From the NCBI RefSeq assembly GCF_016811915.1, contig NZ_CP069127.1:347501-411500 (forward strand): DNA of 64,000 nt, given 5' to 3'. Below are positions 9,134 through 17,524 of this stretch, one piece after another. Under the pieces are notes generated by a model. That model made no database searches. It worked only from the letters and a program-made list of their open reading frames with translations, and was not told the DNA's origin. How positions within the stretch are numbered: position 1 is the first letter of the stretch; each line of letters starts with the position of its first letter. Source of the DNA: Brevibacillus choshinensis. Its GTDB lineage: Bacteria; Bacillota; Bacilli; Brevibacillales; Brevibacillaceae. Made by a program: the position numbers and the translations under genes.

Positions 9134-9453
9134 GATGGGATGTCATGCTGATCATCCTGGGGGCAGCTCTCGTAACGTTCCTCCCGAGGGTTCTGCCGTT
9201 GATGCTGTTCAGCCGAATCGCGCTGCCGGAGTGGGGAGTGCGCTGGTTGAGCCATGTGCCGATATCCGTGATGGCGGCTTTGGTCGGTCAGGAGCTGTTT
9301 TTGCAGGATGGAAAATGGGCGCCCCTAACGTCAAATGTGCAATTGCTCGCAGCTATTCCGACATTCCTGGTGGCGATCAAAACACGCAGCCTGCTCGGAA
9401 CGGTAGTGGCTGGCATCATATCGATCATGCTATTGCGTTATTGGGTGGCGTAG
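9124..9453 (+). CDS. azlD: AzlD-family small subunit of the amino-acid exporter
   Basis: A 109-residue protein with about four TM segments and the AzlD hallmark TFLPRVLPL near residue 20. Its ATG lies inside the last codons of azlC (10-base overlap), so translation is probably coupled. It is followed 10 nt later by a terminator. Confidence 0.92.
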   Translation: MEIRWDVMLIILGAALVTFLPRVLPLMLFSRIALPEWGVRWLSHVPISVMAALVGQELFLQDGKWAPLTSNVQLLAAIPTFLVAIKTRSLLGTVVAGIISIMLLRYWVA

Positions 9454-9463
9454 CCGCTTCTTG

Positions 9464-9492
9464 GAAAGCTCCGAAAATGAAGGAGCTTTTTT
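9464..9492 (+). terminator. Terminator of the TrmB-azlCD transcript
   Basis: AAAGCTCC pairs with GGAGCTTT around GAAAATGA, then a T-run. It ends the three-gene transcript. Confidence 0.88.
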
Positions 9493-9511
9493 CTTTTTCT
9501 AATTTTAATAC

Positions 9512-9540
9512 TTAACAAATAAAAATGTTTGTTATATTAT
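9512..9540 (+). promoter_or_regulatory. Sigma-A promoter with palindromic operator
   Basis: TTAACA (9512-9517) and TATTAT (9535-9540) are 17 bases apart. The palindrome AACAAA-N8-TTTGTT (9514-9533) fills the region between the two elements, so a repressor bound there would block polymerase. It drives the unrecognised gene at 9575; the binding protein is unknown. Confidence 0.6.
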
Positions 9541-9574
9541 GAATACATAGCATTTGGAAAAAGGAGGAATGGGT

Positions 9575-10483
9575 ATGCAGCGATTGGTGGATTCCTATTT
9601 GGAGCTTGGCGTTGTGGGAATGGCAAGGGCAGCAGCATCGGGATGGTTCGGGGGGCATTATGGAGCGGCTTTGCTGGCTGGTTATTTCATGACGCGCGAG
9701 CACGATTTGCCCGAGCATGTCATCGAAGGAATCGAGCGCACTTGTGAAGCATATCGGGAACTGAAGCCGGAGTGGTTCCTGTCTTTGGAGCAGAACGAAG
9801 AAGCAGATCCCGCTCTCTTGCAAAAGGTCTTGTCGGGCCTGGAGGAAAACGTGAAGCAGCTGCGTACATCAGGCCATGGGCTCGCGCTAGGTGTCCTCGC
9901 CCTGAAAGCGCTGCGTGAGCGTCCAGACCTGATCCGTCCGACGATAGTGGAGGGCCTGGCTACTCTCTTGAAAAAGACGACGGAAGACAGGTGTGACCGA
10001 TATTGGGGGATTCCCAATTACTTTGAAGTGACGGCAGCGGATATCCGGGACATTCCTGAGTACGATACGACATTGGAGATGGCGAAAAGGACGTTTGAGG
10101 AATTGCCACCGGTCGTTCCAGGGCGTGTCATAGACGGGGTCATGTACTTTTTCTCTGGAGAAGTAGACCACAGTATCACGCATGCCCAAGCTTTGACCGA
10201 TCTGGAGCGTTTCGGGTATGGTGAGTTTACAGCCAAAGGCATGCGAAATCATCGAGTGCAGCTTTACCTCGATCGGCAGATGCCCGAATTCGTTTTGCAG
10301 GATGAAGTAACAGAACCAGCCTTTGAAAAAATTACGTCCCCTGACTATTGGGCAAAGACGTACAGCGATCCTCATGCACTCAAAGTGCCTTATGCAGCGC
10401 TGGATTTGCTCAAACGCCTACCGAAAGAGGCGCAGGCGAAGGCGGAACGTGACGTATGCAAGCTTTTGACCCTCATGGATTAA
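9575..10483 (+). CDS. Unrecognised helical protein
   Basis: A 302-residue protein that I do not recognise. It is soluble in appearance, with no signal peptide or TM helix, and mostly amphipathic helices. Distinctive stretches are ASGWFGGHYGAALLAGYFMT, HGLALGVLALKALRERPDL and the aromatic DRYWGIPNYFEV. The regular helices with Gly-His turns vaguely suggest an alpha/alpha-barrel fold, but that is only an impression. The ATG at 9575 is seven bases after AAGGAGG (9561-9567); the ATG at 9569 is too close. It has its own promoter and terminator, so it is monocistronic. Confidence 0.8.
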   Translation: MQRLVDSYLELGVVGMARAAASGWFGGHYGAALLAGYFMTREHDLPEHVIEGIERTCEAYRELKPEWFLSLEQNEEADPALLQKVLSGLEENVKQLRTSGHGLALGVLALKALRERPDLIRPTIVEGLATLLKKTTEDRCDRYWGIPNYFEVTAADIRDIPEYDTTLEMAKRTFEELPPVVPGRVIDGVMYFFSGEVDHSITHAQALTDLERFGYGEFTAKGMRNHRVQLYLDRQMPEFVLQDEVTEPAFEKITSPDYWAKTYSDPHALKVPYAALDLLKRLPKEAQAKAERDVCKLLTLMD

Positions 10484-10520
10484 GTCAGGAGGAAAGGCCC
10501 AACCGCTGCGAAGGGATACA

Positions 10521-10550
10521 AAAAGGGAGACCGCTATGGATCTCCCTTTT
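10521..10550. terminator. Bidirectional terminator between convergent genes
   Basis: A perfect stem AAAAGGGAGA/TCTCCCTTTT encloses CCGCTATGGA. T-runs on both strands serve the gene ending at 10483 (+) and the racemase-like gene ending at 10561 (-). Confidence 0.85.
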
Positions 10551-10560
10551 CTCATTTCCC

Positions 10561-11709
10561 TTAGAAGTTCGGAATGACGGTCGTCGTCGATTCGCGGTTG
10601 GCAAAGTAGCTTTTGTGTTCGATGAGGGCATCGCGGACCACGTCTTCGTTGATGACCATTCCGATTCCTGGGGCAGTCGGCACGTCCAGGACACCGGGAG
10701 CAGCGAAGTCGATCATCGGGGTGACGACATCGGCTGCAAAGTAGCGGTGAGAAGGAGAAGTGTCCCCTGGAATCGTGAAATTGGATAGCGAGGCGATCGC
10801 AATGTTGTGAGCGCGCCCGATTCCGACTTCCTGCATGCCGCCACACCAGACCGGGATGTTGTGCGCCTGACAGAGGTCGTGTACCTTTTTCGCCTCGGTC
10901 AGTCCGCCTACGCGTCCGATCTTGATGTTGATGATCCGGCAGCTGCCCAGCTCGATGGCTTTGCGTGCATCCTCGACCGTGTGGATGCTTTCATCGAGGC
11001 AGATCGGCGTCTTCAGCTCGCGCTGCAAGGTCGCATGGTCGATGATATCGTCATGGGACAGCGGCTGTTCGATCATGATCAGGCCGAATTCATCCAGCTC
11101 TTTGAGCAATTGGATGTCTTTGAGCGTGTATGCGGAGTTGGCATCTGCCATGAGAGGTACATCCGGGCCGAATTTTTGGCGGATCGCGCGCATCGGCTCC
11201 ACGTCAGCACCTGGCTTGATTTTCACTTTGATTTTTTTGTAGCCGTCGCGGATAAAGCCGTCTACACGCTCCAGCAGTTTTTCGATGGTCGGCTCGATGC
11301 CGATGCTGACCCCGACATCGATCTGCGCACGAGTGCCGCCCAATGCCTGTGAGAGGGAGATGCCGTTCATCTTGGCATACAGATCCCAGATAGCTCCTTC
11401 CAGGGCAGCTTTGGCCATATTGTTGCGGCGCATCCATGAAAACAGGCGGGACACATCGTCGGGATGCTCGATCTCGCGGGTAAACAGCTGCGGGATCAAA
11501 TATTTCTCGAGCATGTACCAGACCGTGTCGACATCTTCTTCATTGTAGACTGGGACGTCCATCGCTACGCTTTCCCCGAAGCCAACGTAAGGGCCGCTGT
11601 AAGCACGGACGAGAACGCATTCTTTGTGCGTCTCGAGCCCCATGCTTGTCACAAACGGTGCAGTCAACGGGATTTTGATACGTTGCAGGTCAACGCGTTC
11701 GATTTTCAT
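10561..11709 (-). CDS. Enolase-superfamily N-acylamino acid racemase / o-succinylbenzoate synthase family
   Basis: A 382-residue MLE-subgroup enzyme. Visible catalytic features are the KxK pair in KIKVKIKPG (near residue 164), the metal ligands D in LMADANSAY, E in IMIEQPL and D in CLDES, and the second general base K in INIKIGRVGG. This subfamily includes menaquinone OSBS, N-succinylamino acid racemases and bifunctional forms. No men genes are near, while an M20 deacylase and a transporter share the operon. That favours racemisation of N-acyl or N-succinyl amino acids, as described for the Geobacillus pathway. The ATG at 11709 has AGGAG upstream on the minus strand. Confidence 0.9.
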   Translation of the reverse strand: MKIERVDLQRIKIPLTAPFVTSMGLETHKECVLVRAYSGPYVGFGESVAMDVPVYNEEDVDTVWYMLEKYLIPQLFTREIEHPDDVSRLFSWMRRNNMAKAALEGAIWDLYAKMNGISLSQALGGTRAQIDVGVSIGIEPTIEKLLERVDGFIRDGYKKIKVKIKPGADVEPMRAIRQKFGPDVPLMADANSAYTLKDIQLLKELDEFGLIMIEQPLSHDDIIDHATLQRELKTPICLDESIHTVEDARKAIELGSCRIINIKIGRVGGLTEAKKVHDLCQAHNIPVWCGGMQEVGIGRAHNIAIASLSNFTIPGDTSPSHRYFAADVVTPMIDFAAPGVLDVPTAPGIGMVINEDVVRDALIEHKSYFANRESTTTVIPNF

Positions 11710-11742
11710 GATGATCACTCCTTGGCATTGGATTGATGTCAA

Positions 11743-12879
11743 TCAGGCATGAAGCTCAAAGGTGGAAAGTACCGTTCGGGTCAGGATCTCGATTCCATCG
11801 AGCAGGGCTTCGCGATCAAAGGTCATGTGCGGGTGATGCAGGCCTGGCGTAAGGCCGCAGCCGAGGCCGAGCATCGTCGCGCGCAGATGAGGACGTTCTT
11901 TGGTGTAGTAATGGAAGTCCTCTGCACCGGGAGTGGAGATGGGAGCTTCGAGCTTGCCTGGGCCGAGCGTCTGCGTGATCGCTGCTGCCAGGATTTGTCG
12001 GGCTTCCTCGTTCACCTCAGCGGCATACACGCGCTCGGTAATCTCGTACTGCACCGGGACCTCATAGAGCTGGGCGATATGCTGCAGGATGTGCTCCACC
12101 TTGGTGAACAACGCATGGATGGCTTCGTTTGTCTGGGCCCTTAAATCCAGATGGAAGTGTGCCGAGCCAGGGATGATGTTCGTGCTTTTCCCGCCAGCAG
12201 ACAGCTGTGTCATCTTGACGGAATACGGAATGAGCGGGTCCAGATGGATGCCTTTGAGCTGTTCCACGATCGCGGCTGCCACCTCGATGGCATTGACCCC
12301 GAGATGAGGACGCGCACCGTGGGCATCGCTGCTCTGAATGTGACCCGCAATCGTGCCTGCCGCGCCATGCAGAATAGCAGAGGCAGCCGTTCCGTTTGGA
12401 ATTTCTTGAACAGGGCGTAAATGAACGCCGTAAAGGTAGTCAATCTCGTCGACGACCTTCTTGTTTACGAGGGTGAGCGCTCCATTCCCGGTCTCTTCGG
12501 CTGGCTGGAAAATGAGGCGCAGTCGACCGGGCAGCTGGATCTTCTCTGCATGCAGAACCATGAGGACACCCATCGCCATGGTCATATGCGCATCGTGACC
12601 GCAGGAGTGATTGGCGCGAAACACACCGTCTACTTCTTGCCATAGGGCGTCCATGTCGGCGCGCACCCCTACGGTAAGGGACTCGGGAGCAGCATGGCCA
12701 TAGTCTCCCACGACCCCGGTCACATCCTCAAAGGTAGTAACTTGGCAACCGTGCTGGCGCAAAAAATCAGCGACAAACGAGGTAGTGGCTTCCTCCTGCC
12801 AACTCACTTCCGGATGCTGATGCAAGTGATCGAATAGAGAAAAGATGGCAGGCCGTAATTGTTCGATAGTAGTGCGCAT
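11743..12879 (-). CDS. M20-family metallo-amidohydrolase (N-acyl amino acid hydrolase type)
   Basis: A 378-residue zinc peptidase/deacylase of the M20D (IAA-amino acid hydrolase, hippurate hydrolase) type. It has HQHPEVSWQE near the start, GVRADMDAL, the metal-binding HSCGHDAHMTM, QPAEETGNGA, and a late PGAEDFHYY. The inserted dimerisation domain occupies the middle. It ends 33 nt before the racemase-like gene and starts 27 nt after the transporter gene. Together they suggest uptake, racemisation and deacylation of N-acyl amino acids. GGGAGG precedes the ATG. Confidence 0.92.
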   Translation of the reverse strand: MRTTIEQLRPAIFSLFDHLHQHPEVSWQEEATTSFVADFLRQHGCQVTTFEDVTGVVGDYGHAAPESLTVGVRADMDALWQEVDGVFRANHSCGHDAHMTMAMGVLMVLHAEKIQLPGRLRLIFQPAEETGNGALTLVNKKVVDEIDYLYGVHLRPVQEIPNGTAASAILHGAAGTIAGHIQSSDAHGARPHLGVNAIEVAAAIVEQLKGIHLDPLIPYSVKMTQLSAGGKSTNIIPGSAHFHLDLRAQTNEAIHALFTKVEHILQHIAQLYEVPVQYEITERVYAAEVNEEARQILAAAITQTLGPGKLEAPISTPGAEDFHYYTKERPHLRATMLGLGCGLTPGLHHPHMTFDREALLDGIEILTRTVLSTFELHA

Positions 12880-12906
12880 GGTTCCTCCCTATGATGTTGG
12901 ACCGAT

Positions 12907-14340
12907 TTAGGTGATGCCGAGGTATACGGCGGTGATTAGCGCGACGCAGGCAATCAACGCCCAACCGAGCAGCAGCTTCCAGATGAATTTGACCCATTTT
13001 TCATAAGGGATACCAGCAACCGCCAAGTAGCCCATCAAGGCGGAAGAAGTCGGAATGATCGAGTTGGTGACCGAATCGCCATACTGGAAGGCGAGGACGG
13101 CGACTTGACGTTGGATGCCCAAGAGATCGGCAATCGGTACCATGATCGGCATCGTGGTCGCAGCCTGTCCGCTTCCAGAAGAAATAAACAGATTGAGTAC
13201 CGCCTGGATCAGGAACATCGCAATGACGTTGATGGCGTCGGGCAGATGACCGATGGCCGAAGTGAGGGCGTAAATCATCGTATCGATGGTCTTCCCATCC
13301 TCCAGCACGACCGTGATGGCACGGGCAAAGCCGACGATCAAGGCACCGAATGTAACGGCTTTGGCGCCAGCTACGAAAGAGTCAAACAGGTTGTTGACGG
13401 AGAGTCCGCCGACGAGTCCCGCGACCAGACCCATGATCAGGAAAGAAGCAGTGAGCTCGGTCAGGAACCACTCGTATTTAAAAACACCGTAGACGTTGCA
13501 GGCAAGTCCGACGACCATGACCAGAAACACCAGCTTGTGGCGAATATTCAGCTCTGGAATGTCCATCTCTACTTTTTCTGAGACGGCTTGCTTTTCTACC
13601 TCATAGATCACGCTCTTGGTCGGGTCAGCCTTTACCTTGTAGGCATAGCGCATGACGTACCAAATGGCAAAGCCGAGAACGATGACGTAGATGACCGCAC
13701 GGAATGCCAGGCCGGAAAAGAGGGGGAGCTGCGCAAGAGATTGGGCGACCCCGACTGTGAACGGATTGAGCATGCCGCCCATGAAGCCACTGGCTGCTCC
13801 CATGGTGATCATCGCGGTACCGGTGACGGCATCAAAGCCCATCGCACGAGCCAGCGCAATGCCGATCGGAACGAAGATAATGCTCTCCTCCGCCATCCCC
13901 ATCGTGAAACCGCCGATGGAAAAGAGGAACATGGAAGCGGGGATCAAGAGCTTTTCCCGTCCCTCCAAATGACGTACTCCTTTGTGTATCCCGGATTCAA
14001 TGGCCCCGGTGGAACGAATGATGCCAAAGACCCCGCTGACGATGAAGATGTAAAAAATGATTTGCGCACCTTTTTGCATCCCGTCTGGAATCGCTTTGAA
14101 CATGTCAAAGAATCCGACAGGGCTGCTTTCGACTGGATGGTAGCTGTTGTTCACGACAATCGTTTTGCCGGAGGTAGCGTCCTTGATGCGCTCGAATTCT
14201 CCTGTAGGGAGCACATAGGAGGCCAGGGCTGCCAGGACGATCATGATAAAGAGAATGGCATAGGTATGAGGCACGGAAAAACGTTTTTTGGCCGGCGCTT
14301 TGGTCTGCGCAGGAGCCGGAGAATGATGCTGTGTAGCCAT
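12907..14340 (-). CDS. YfcC-family membrane transporter
   Basis: A 477-residue polytopic protein of the YfcC (ArgF/DcuC-like, basic amino acid or carboxylate) family. It has an Ala/Pro-rich cytoplasmic N-terminus of about 20 residues, TM1 (YAILFIMIVLAALASYVLP), the family-typical TGEFERI after TM1, and the central FTMGMAEESIIFVPIGIALA with later SSGSGQAATTMPIMVPIADL. The substrate is unproven; the operon points to N-acyl or N-succinyl amino acids. It is the first gene after the sigma-54 promoter, whose GC element lies about 40 nt before its start. Confidence 0.9.
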   Translation of the reverse strand: MATQHHSPAPAQTKAPAKKRFSVPHTYAILFIMIVLAALASYVLPTGEFERIKDATSGKTIVVNNSYHPVESSPVGFFDMFKAIPDGMQKGAQIIFYIFIVSGVFGIIRSTGAIESGIHKGVRHLEGREKLLIPASMFLFSIGGFTMGMAEESIIFVPIGIALARAMGFDAVTGTAMITMGAASGFMGGMLNPFTVGVAQSLAQLPLFSGLAFRAVIYVIVLGFAIWYVMRYAYKVKADPTKSVIYEVEKQAVSEKVEMDIPELNIRHKLVFLVMVVGLACNVYGVFKYEWFLTELTASFLIMGLVAGLVGGLSVNNLFDSFVAGAKAVTFGALIVGFARAITVVLEDGKTIDTMIYALTSAIGHLPDAINVIAMFLIQAVLNLFISSGSGQAATTMPIMVPIADLLGIQRQVAVLAFQYGDSVTNSIIPTSSALMGYLAVAGIPYEKWVKFIWKLLLGWALIACVALITAVYLGIT

Positions 14341-14380
14341 GAGGTCACCTCGCTTTTAATTGTTACAACTCGGTGAATAA

Positions 14381-14395
14381 GCAAGGGTCATGCCA
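14381..14395 (-). promoter_or_regulatory. Sigma-54 (-24/-12) promoter of the transporter-amidohydrolase-racemase operon
   Basis: Read on the minus strand, TGGCATGACCCTTGC matches the RpoN/SigL consensus TGGCACGN4TTGC except for one base (C to T at position 6), with correct GG-to-GC spacing. It lies about 40 nt upstream of the transporter ATG. The gene immediately upstream encodes a sigma-54 activator. Confidence 0.85.
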
Positions 14396-14476
14396 AGATT
14401 CGACAAAGCTTGAAAATAGCGATTTCTCAGGCATTGCTTCACGGTCAACAACCATCCACCTGTTCCTTTAGGAATG

Positions 14477-14514
14477 TTTATTAGGATTAAGTCGACCTAA
14501 TAGCGCCTAATAAA
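14477..14514. promoter_or_regulatory. Upstream activator sites (TATTAGG repeats)
   Basis: Three copies of a heptamer occur: TTTATTAGG at 14477-14485, then CCTAATA (14496-14502) and CCTAATAAA (14506-14514) in the opposite orientation. They lie about 80-120 nt upstream of the sigma-54 element, the usual distance for enhancer-binding proteins, and just after the activator gene. Confidence 0.65.
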
Positions 14515-14528
14515 CCTTGCAAAAGGCG

Positions 14529-16556
14529 TCAGATCCGGTCAAGGCTGCGGAGCATGTCGATCCCGTCCGGTGTGATCGTCGTGCCTTGCCGGGTCGTTCC
14601 GGAGCGGACCAAGCCTCTCTCCTCCAGCTGCTTTAGCTTGCCTCGCAGCGCGCTTTCCGTCCACCCCTTAGAGCGCAGGGCGGGAGCATGGGCGAGCTGG
14701 TAACGTCCGACTGGTCTGTTGGTCACATAGAATTGGTACAGGCACAAGAGCAGATCGACGTCTCTCTCGTCGGTTCCACGAAAAGCGGAGGCTGCTCCCA
14801 GGGACTTCTGTGCGAGGCGATCGGTTAAACGCTTGGGCAAATCATCGATGGTGATGACCGGCTTTTCTGATACGGCCAGAGCGTAGTCCACGACATTTTT
14901 CAGCTCACGGATATTCCCGGGCCAATCATGGCTAATGAGCAGCTCCATGACGTCAGCAGACCAGGTTTTGCGAACGCCTTGGCTGGTCAAATGATCCTCG
15001 ATCAAAAGCGGTAGGTCGCTGATGCGCTCGCGCAAAGAAGGGATTTCGATAGGCAGCACCGCCAGTCGATAAAACAAATCCTCGCGAAATTGCCCTTGCT
15101 CCACAGCGGCTTCGAGATCGCGATTGGTGGCAGCAATGACGCGGCAATCTACGGACAAGATGCCTGTTCCGCCCACTCGGATCACCTGCTTTTCCTGCAG
15201 AACACGCAGCAGCTTGACCTGAATGGCGGAAGAAATATCCCCGATCTCATCGAGAAAAATCGTGCCTCCATCTGCCTGCTCAAACAGACCGGGCTTTCCG
15301 CCTTTGCGCGCACCTGTGAATGCGCCTTCCTCGTAGCCAAACAGCTCGCTCTCCAGCAGATTTTCCGGCAAGGACGCACAGTTGATGGCGACAAAGGGGC
15401 CGTTCTTGCGCAAGGAATGCTGGTGAATGGCATGAGCAAAAAGCTCCTTTCCCGTTCCGTTTTCACCGAGAAGCAGGATGGTCTGATTGTTCTTTGCCAT
15501 CTTTTTGCTGATTTCCATCGCTTTCTGGATCGGCCCGCTCTTTCCTTTAATATCCGCAAAGCTGTAAGTGGCGGTATGCCCGCGCTGCACGAGCTGCGTC
15601 CTCAGCCTTTGGAGCTCGGTCACGTCCTTCAGGGTGCAGACAAAACCGAGTCGCTCGTGACGGCGTCGAATGCTTTGACTGCTGACGATAAATTGCTTGT
15701 GCGCCAGTGTGACCAATGTATCCTCCTGTCCCACGTGCTCGAAAAACGGCGTAAGGAAGCTGTGCTCCATCAGGACGGTATAAGGCTGACCGACGACAGA
15801 GTCGGCGTGAGGGCAGAACAGCTCGATCGCGACATCGTTGATAAAGGTGATTTGCCCTTCCTGATTGCAGGCAATGACGGGATCGCGGACTGCCTGGAAT
15901 GTGGACTGGAGCTGGCTGTTGAGCTTTTGGACTTCGGCATAAGAAGTTCCCAGCAGCTTGGACAGCTCGGACATTTCCGCAATAAAAGCAGACAAATAGT
16001 TGCGTTCCCATTCGACGGGTACTCCTACCTTGCGCCCTACATCAATCAGGTCGTGAATGTGGATTTTGCGGAATCCCAGATCAATCAGCTCCAAATGGGG
16101 AGGCGGCGGAACATCCGGGATGCTCATGATGACAGCGTACTGAAGGCTGGGGTCATCAAATGTACAGTCGGGATGAAACGGAATATAGTTCAGATGATCG
16201 ACGTTTGCTTCCTTCAGGTTTTCGATGACCTCCTGGGCGGTGACGGGAGAGTTGTTCATGACGGGAACCGTCGTGCCAGGTGGAATCTGCATCAATGCTT
16301 TGAGTTTTCGCAGCTCAAAGTAGCGGTTCAGGACCGTGATGGGAACCGCGTCTGCCACTGCCTGCCGAGCGATGGTGAAGAGTTCCGGCGACTTTGTCGT
16401 GAGAAAAACATGAGCGGCCTCGTGCAGATCGGGGATGTACTGGTGACTCGCAAACCCGATGACGCGACAGTAGGGTTCGAAGTACGCTTTTAATTCCTGG
16501 AGCAAAAACTCAAGGGTATCCGTGCCTTTGGCAATCAAGACAATGGTGTTTTCCAT
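14529..16556 (-). CDS. Sigma-54-dependent transcriptional activator with PAS domain and winged-helix C-terminus
   Basis: A 675-residue enhancer-binding protein. Residues 1-200 form a sensor resembling PrpR/Rok-like N-termini, followed by a PAS domain ([20 protein letters not shown] onward). The AAA+ domain (about 330-560) shows Walker [12 protein letters not shown], the sigma-54 contact loop EEGAFTGA, Walker [12 protein letters not shown], and the arginine finger region. The C-terminus is not a Fis-type helix-turn-helix. It ends with [18 protein letters not shown] and [12 protein letters not shown], which looks like a winged helix. It should activate the downstream operon from the TATTAGG sites. 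The ligand is unknown, possibly an N-acyl amino acid. Confidence 0.92.
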   Translation of the reverse strand: MENTIVLIAKGTDTLEFLLQELKAYFEPYCRVIGFASHQYIPDLHEAAHVFLTTKSPELFTIARQAVADAVPITVLNRYFELRKLKALMQIPPGTTVPVMNNSPVTAQEVIENLKEANVDHLNYIPFHPDCTFDDPSLQYAVIMSIPDVPPPPHLELIDLGFRKIHIHDLIDVGRKVGVPVEWERNYLSAFIAEMSELSKLLGTSYAEVQKLNSQLQSTFQAVRDPVIACNQEGQITFINDVAIELFCPHADSVVGQPYTVLMEHSFLTPFFEHVGQEDTLVTLAHKQFIVSSQSIRRRHERLGFVCTLKDVTELQRLRTQLVQRGHTATYSFADIKGKSGPIQKAMEISKKMAKNNQTILLLGENGTGKELFAHAIHQHSLRKNGPFVAINCASLPENLLESELFGYEEGAFTGARKGGKPGLFEQADGGTIFLDEIGDISSAIQVKLLRVLQEKQVIRVGGTGILSVDCRVIAATNRDLEAAVEQGQFREDLFYRLAVLPIEIPSLRERISDLPLLIEDHLTSQGVRKTWSADVMELLISHDWPGNIRELKNVVDYALAVSEKPVITIDDLPKRLTDRLAQKSLGAASAFRGTDERDVDLLLCLYQFYVTNRPVGRYQLAHAPALRSKGWTESALRGKLKQLEERGLVRSGTTRQGTTITPDGIDMLRSLDRI

Positions 16557-16700
16557 GCTGCACCGCCTTTTTCCAAATCAGTTGCCTCCATGATAGCACA
16601 CGAAGTGTCACCGGATGGAAAGACAAGGCTCGCTCGAACATGCGAAAAATATGATTTAATAGAAGGAGAGACGAAGTCACTAGGGTCAGGGGGAATCTTC

Positions 16701-17372
16701 ATGGATAACACATTGGTGCCAGAAGTGCTGCAAATGATCGGGGAAGTCGTGCCAGATGGTGTATCCATCGCCATATCTGACGGTTCGCATTACCTGTACT
16801 ATCAGCCAAGTGCCGTCATTGATCTGAAAATCATGCCAGGCGATACCGTGCCTGTGGGTTCAGCTACCTATAAAGCGCTGCAAGAGATGGGAAAAGTCGG
16901 TCATTATGTGGAGAGCCGGATATTTGGCGTGCCGTATTACGGCCTGTCTCTGCCTCTGGTCAGTCACGGACAAGTCATGGGGTGCATTACGGCGATTTAT
17001 GCACCGCAAGCTTTGCCGATGGCAGCCCCGGAGCCTAGCGTTTCCTTTTTGATCGGCAAGGATGAAGATGGCTGGCGGCCACTGTCTTTAAGCGAGATTG
17101 TGTACATCAGCTCCAACGACGGGAAGACCTTTTTGCACACGACGACAGGCTCGTATGCGAATAAGTTTTCCATGTCTGAACTCGAAGGAATGCTGCCTCA
17201 GGGCAAGTTTGTTCGCTGCCACCGTTCTTACTTTGTGAATGTGGAATCGATCGGATTCATTCATCCTCATTTTCACTCTACGTTTATGCTGGAAATGAAG
17301 GACAAGCAAAAAACAAGAGTACCCGTCAGTCAAACGTATTCCAGCTCGTTTCGGCAATTATTGGGTTTTTAA
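16701..17372 (+). CDS. LytTR-domain transcriptional regulator
   Basis: A 223-residue protein. The N-terminal ~130 residues form a PAS/GAF-like sensor fold (GVSIAISDGSHYLYY, GLSLPLVSHGQVMGCITAIY). A C-terminal LytTR DNA-binding domain has LSEIVYISSNDGKTFLHT and the signature FVRCHRSYFVN. There is no receiver, so it is a one-component regulator. The ATG at 16701 is preferred, with AGGGGGAA upstream; longer in-frame starts lack a site. It is divergent from the sigma-54 activator and upstream of the CoA-transferase gene, which it may control. Confidence 0.87.
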   Translation: MDNTLVPEVLQMIGEVVPDGVSIAISDGSHYLYYQPSAVIDLKIMPGDTVPVGSATYKALQEMGKVGHYVESRIFGVPYYGLSLPLVSHGQVMGCITAIYAPQALPMAAPEPSVSFLIGKDEDGWRPLSLSEIVYISSNDGKTFLHTTTGSYANKFSMSELEGMLPQGKFVRCHRSYFVNVESIGFIHPHFHSTFMLEMKDKQKTRVPVSQTYSSSFRQLLGF

Positions 17373-17524
17373 GTCCGTTCTGTTGAGAACGATTCGCGGC
17401 TTAATTTTCTGGCTTTTCCTCCGATTATTCTGCTTTGCGTGAAATCGAGTGCCCGCTCAGATTGGATGTGCTAGTGTAAATACACAACAATTCGAGAACG
17501 AACAACATACGGGGGGTCACTATC

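Noticed and set aside
15090..16493. Long plus-strand open frame (467 codons) opposite the sigma-54 activator
   Set aside because: It is a shadow of the activator, which has a full set of AAA+ motifs. The antisense product has no recognisable domain.
17474..17485. Near-palindrome GTGTAAATACAC as an Fnr or CRP site
   Set aside because: It does not match TGTGA-N6-TCACA, and no clear promoter can be placed around it.
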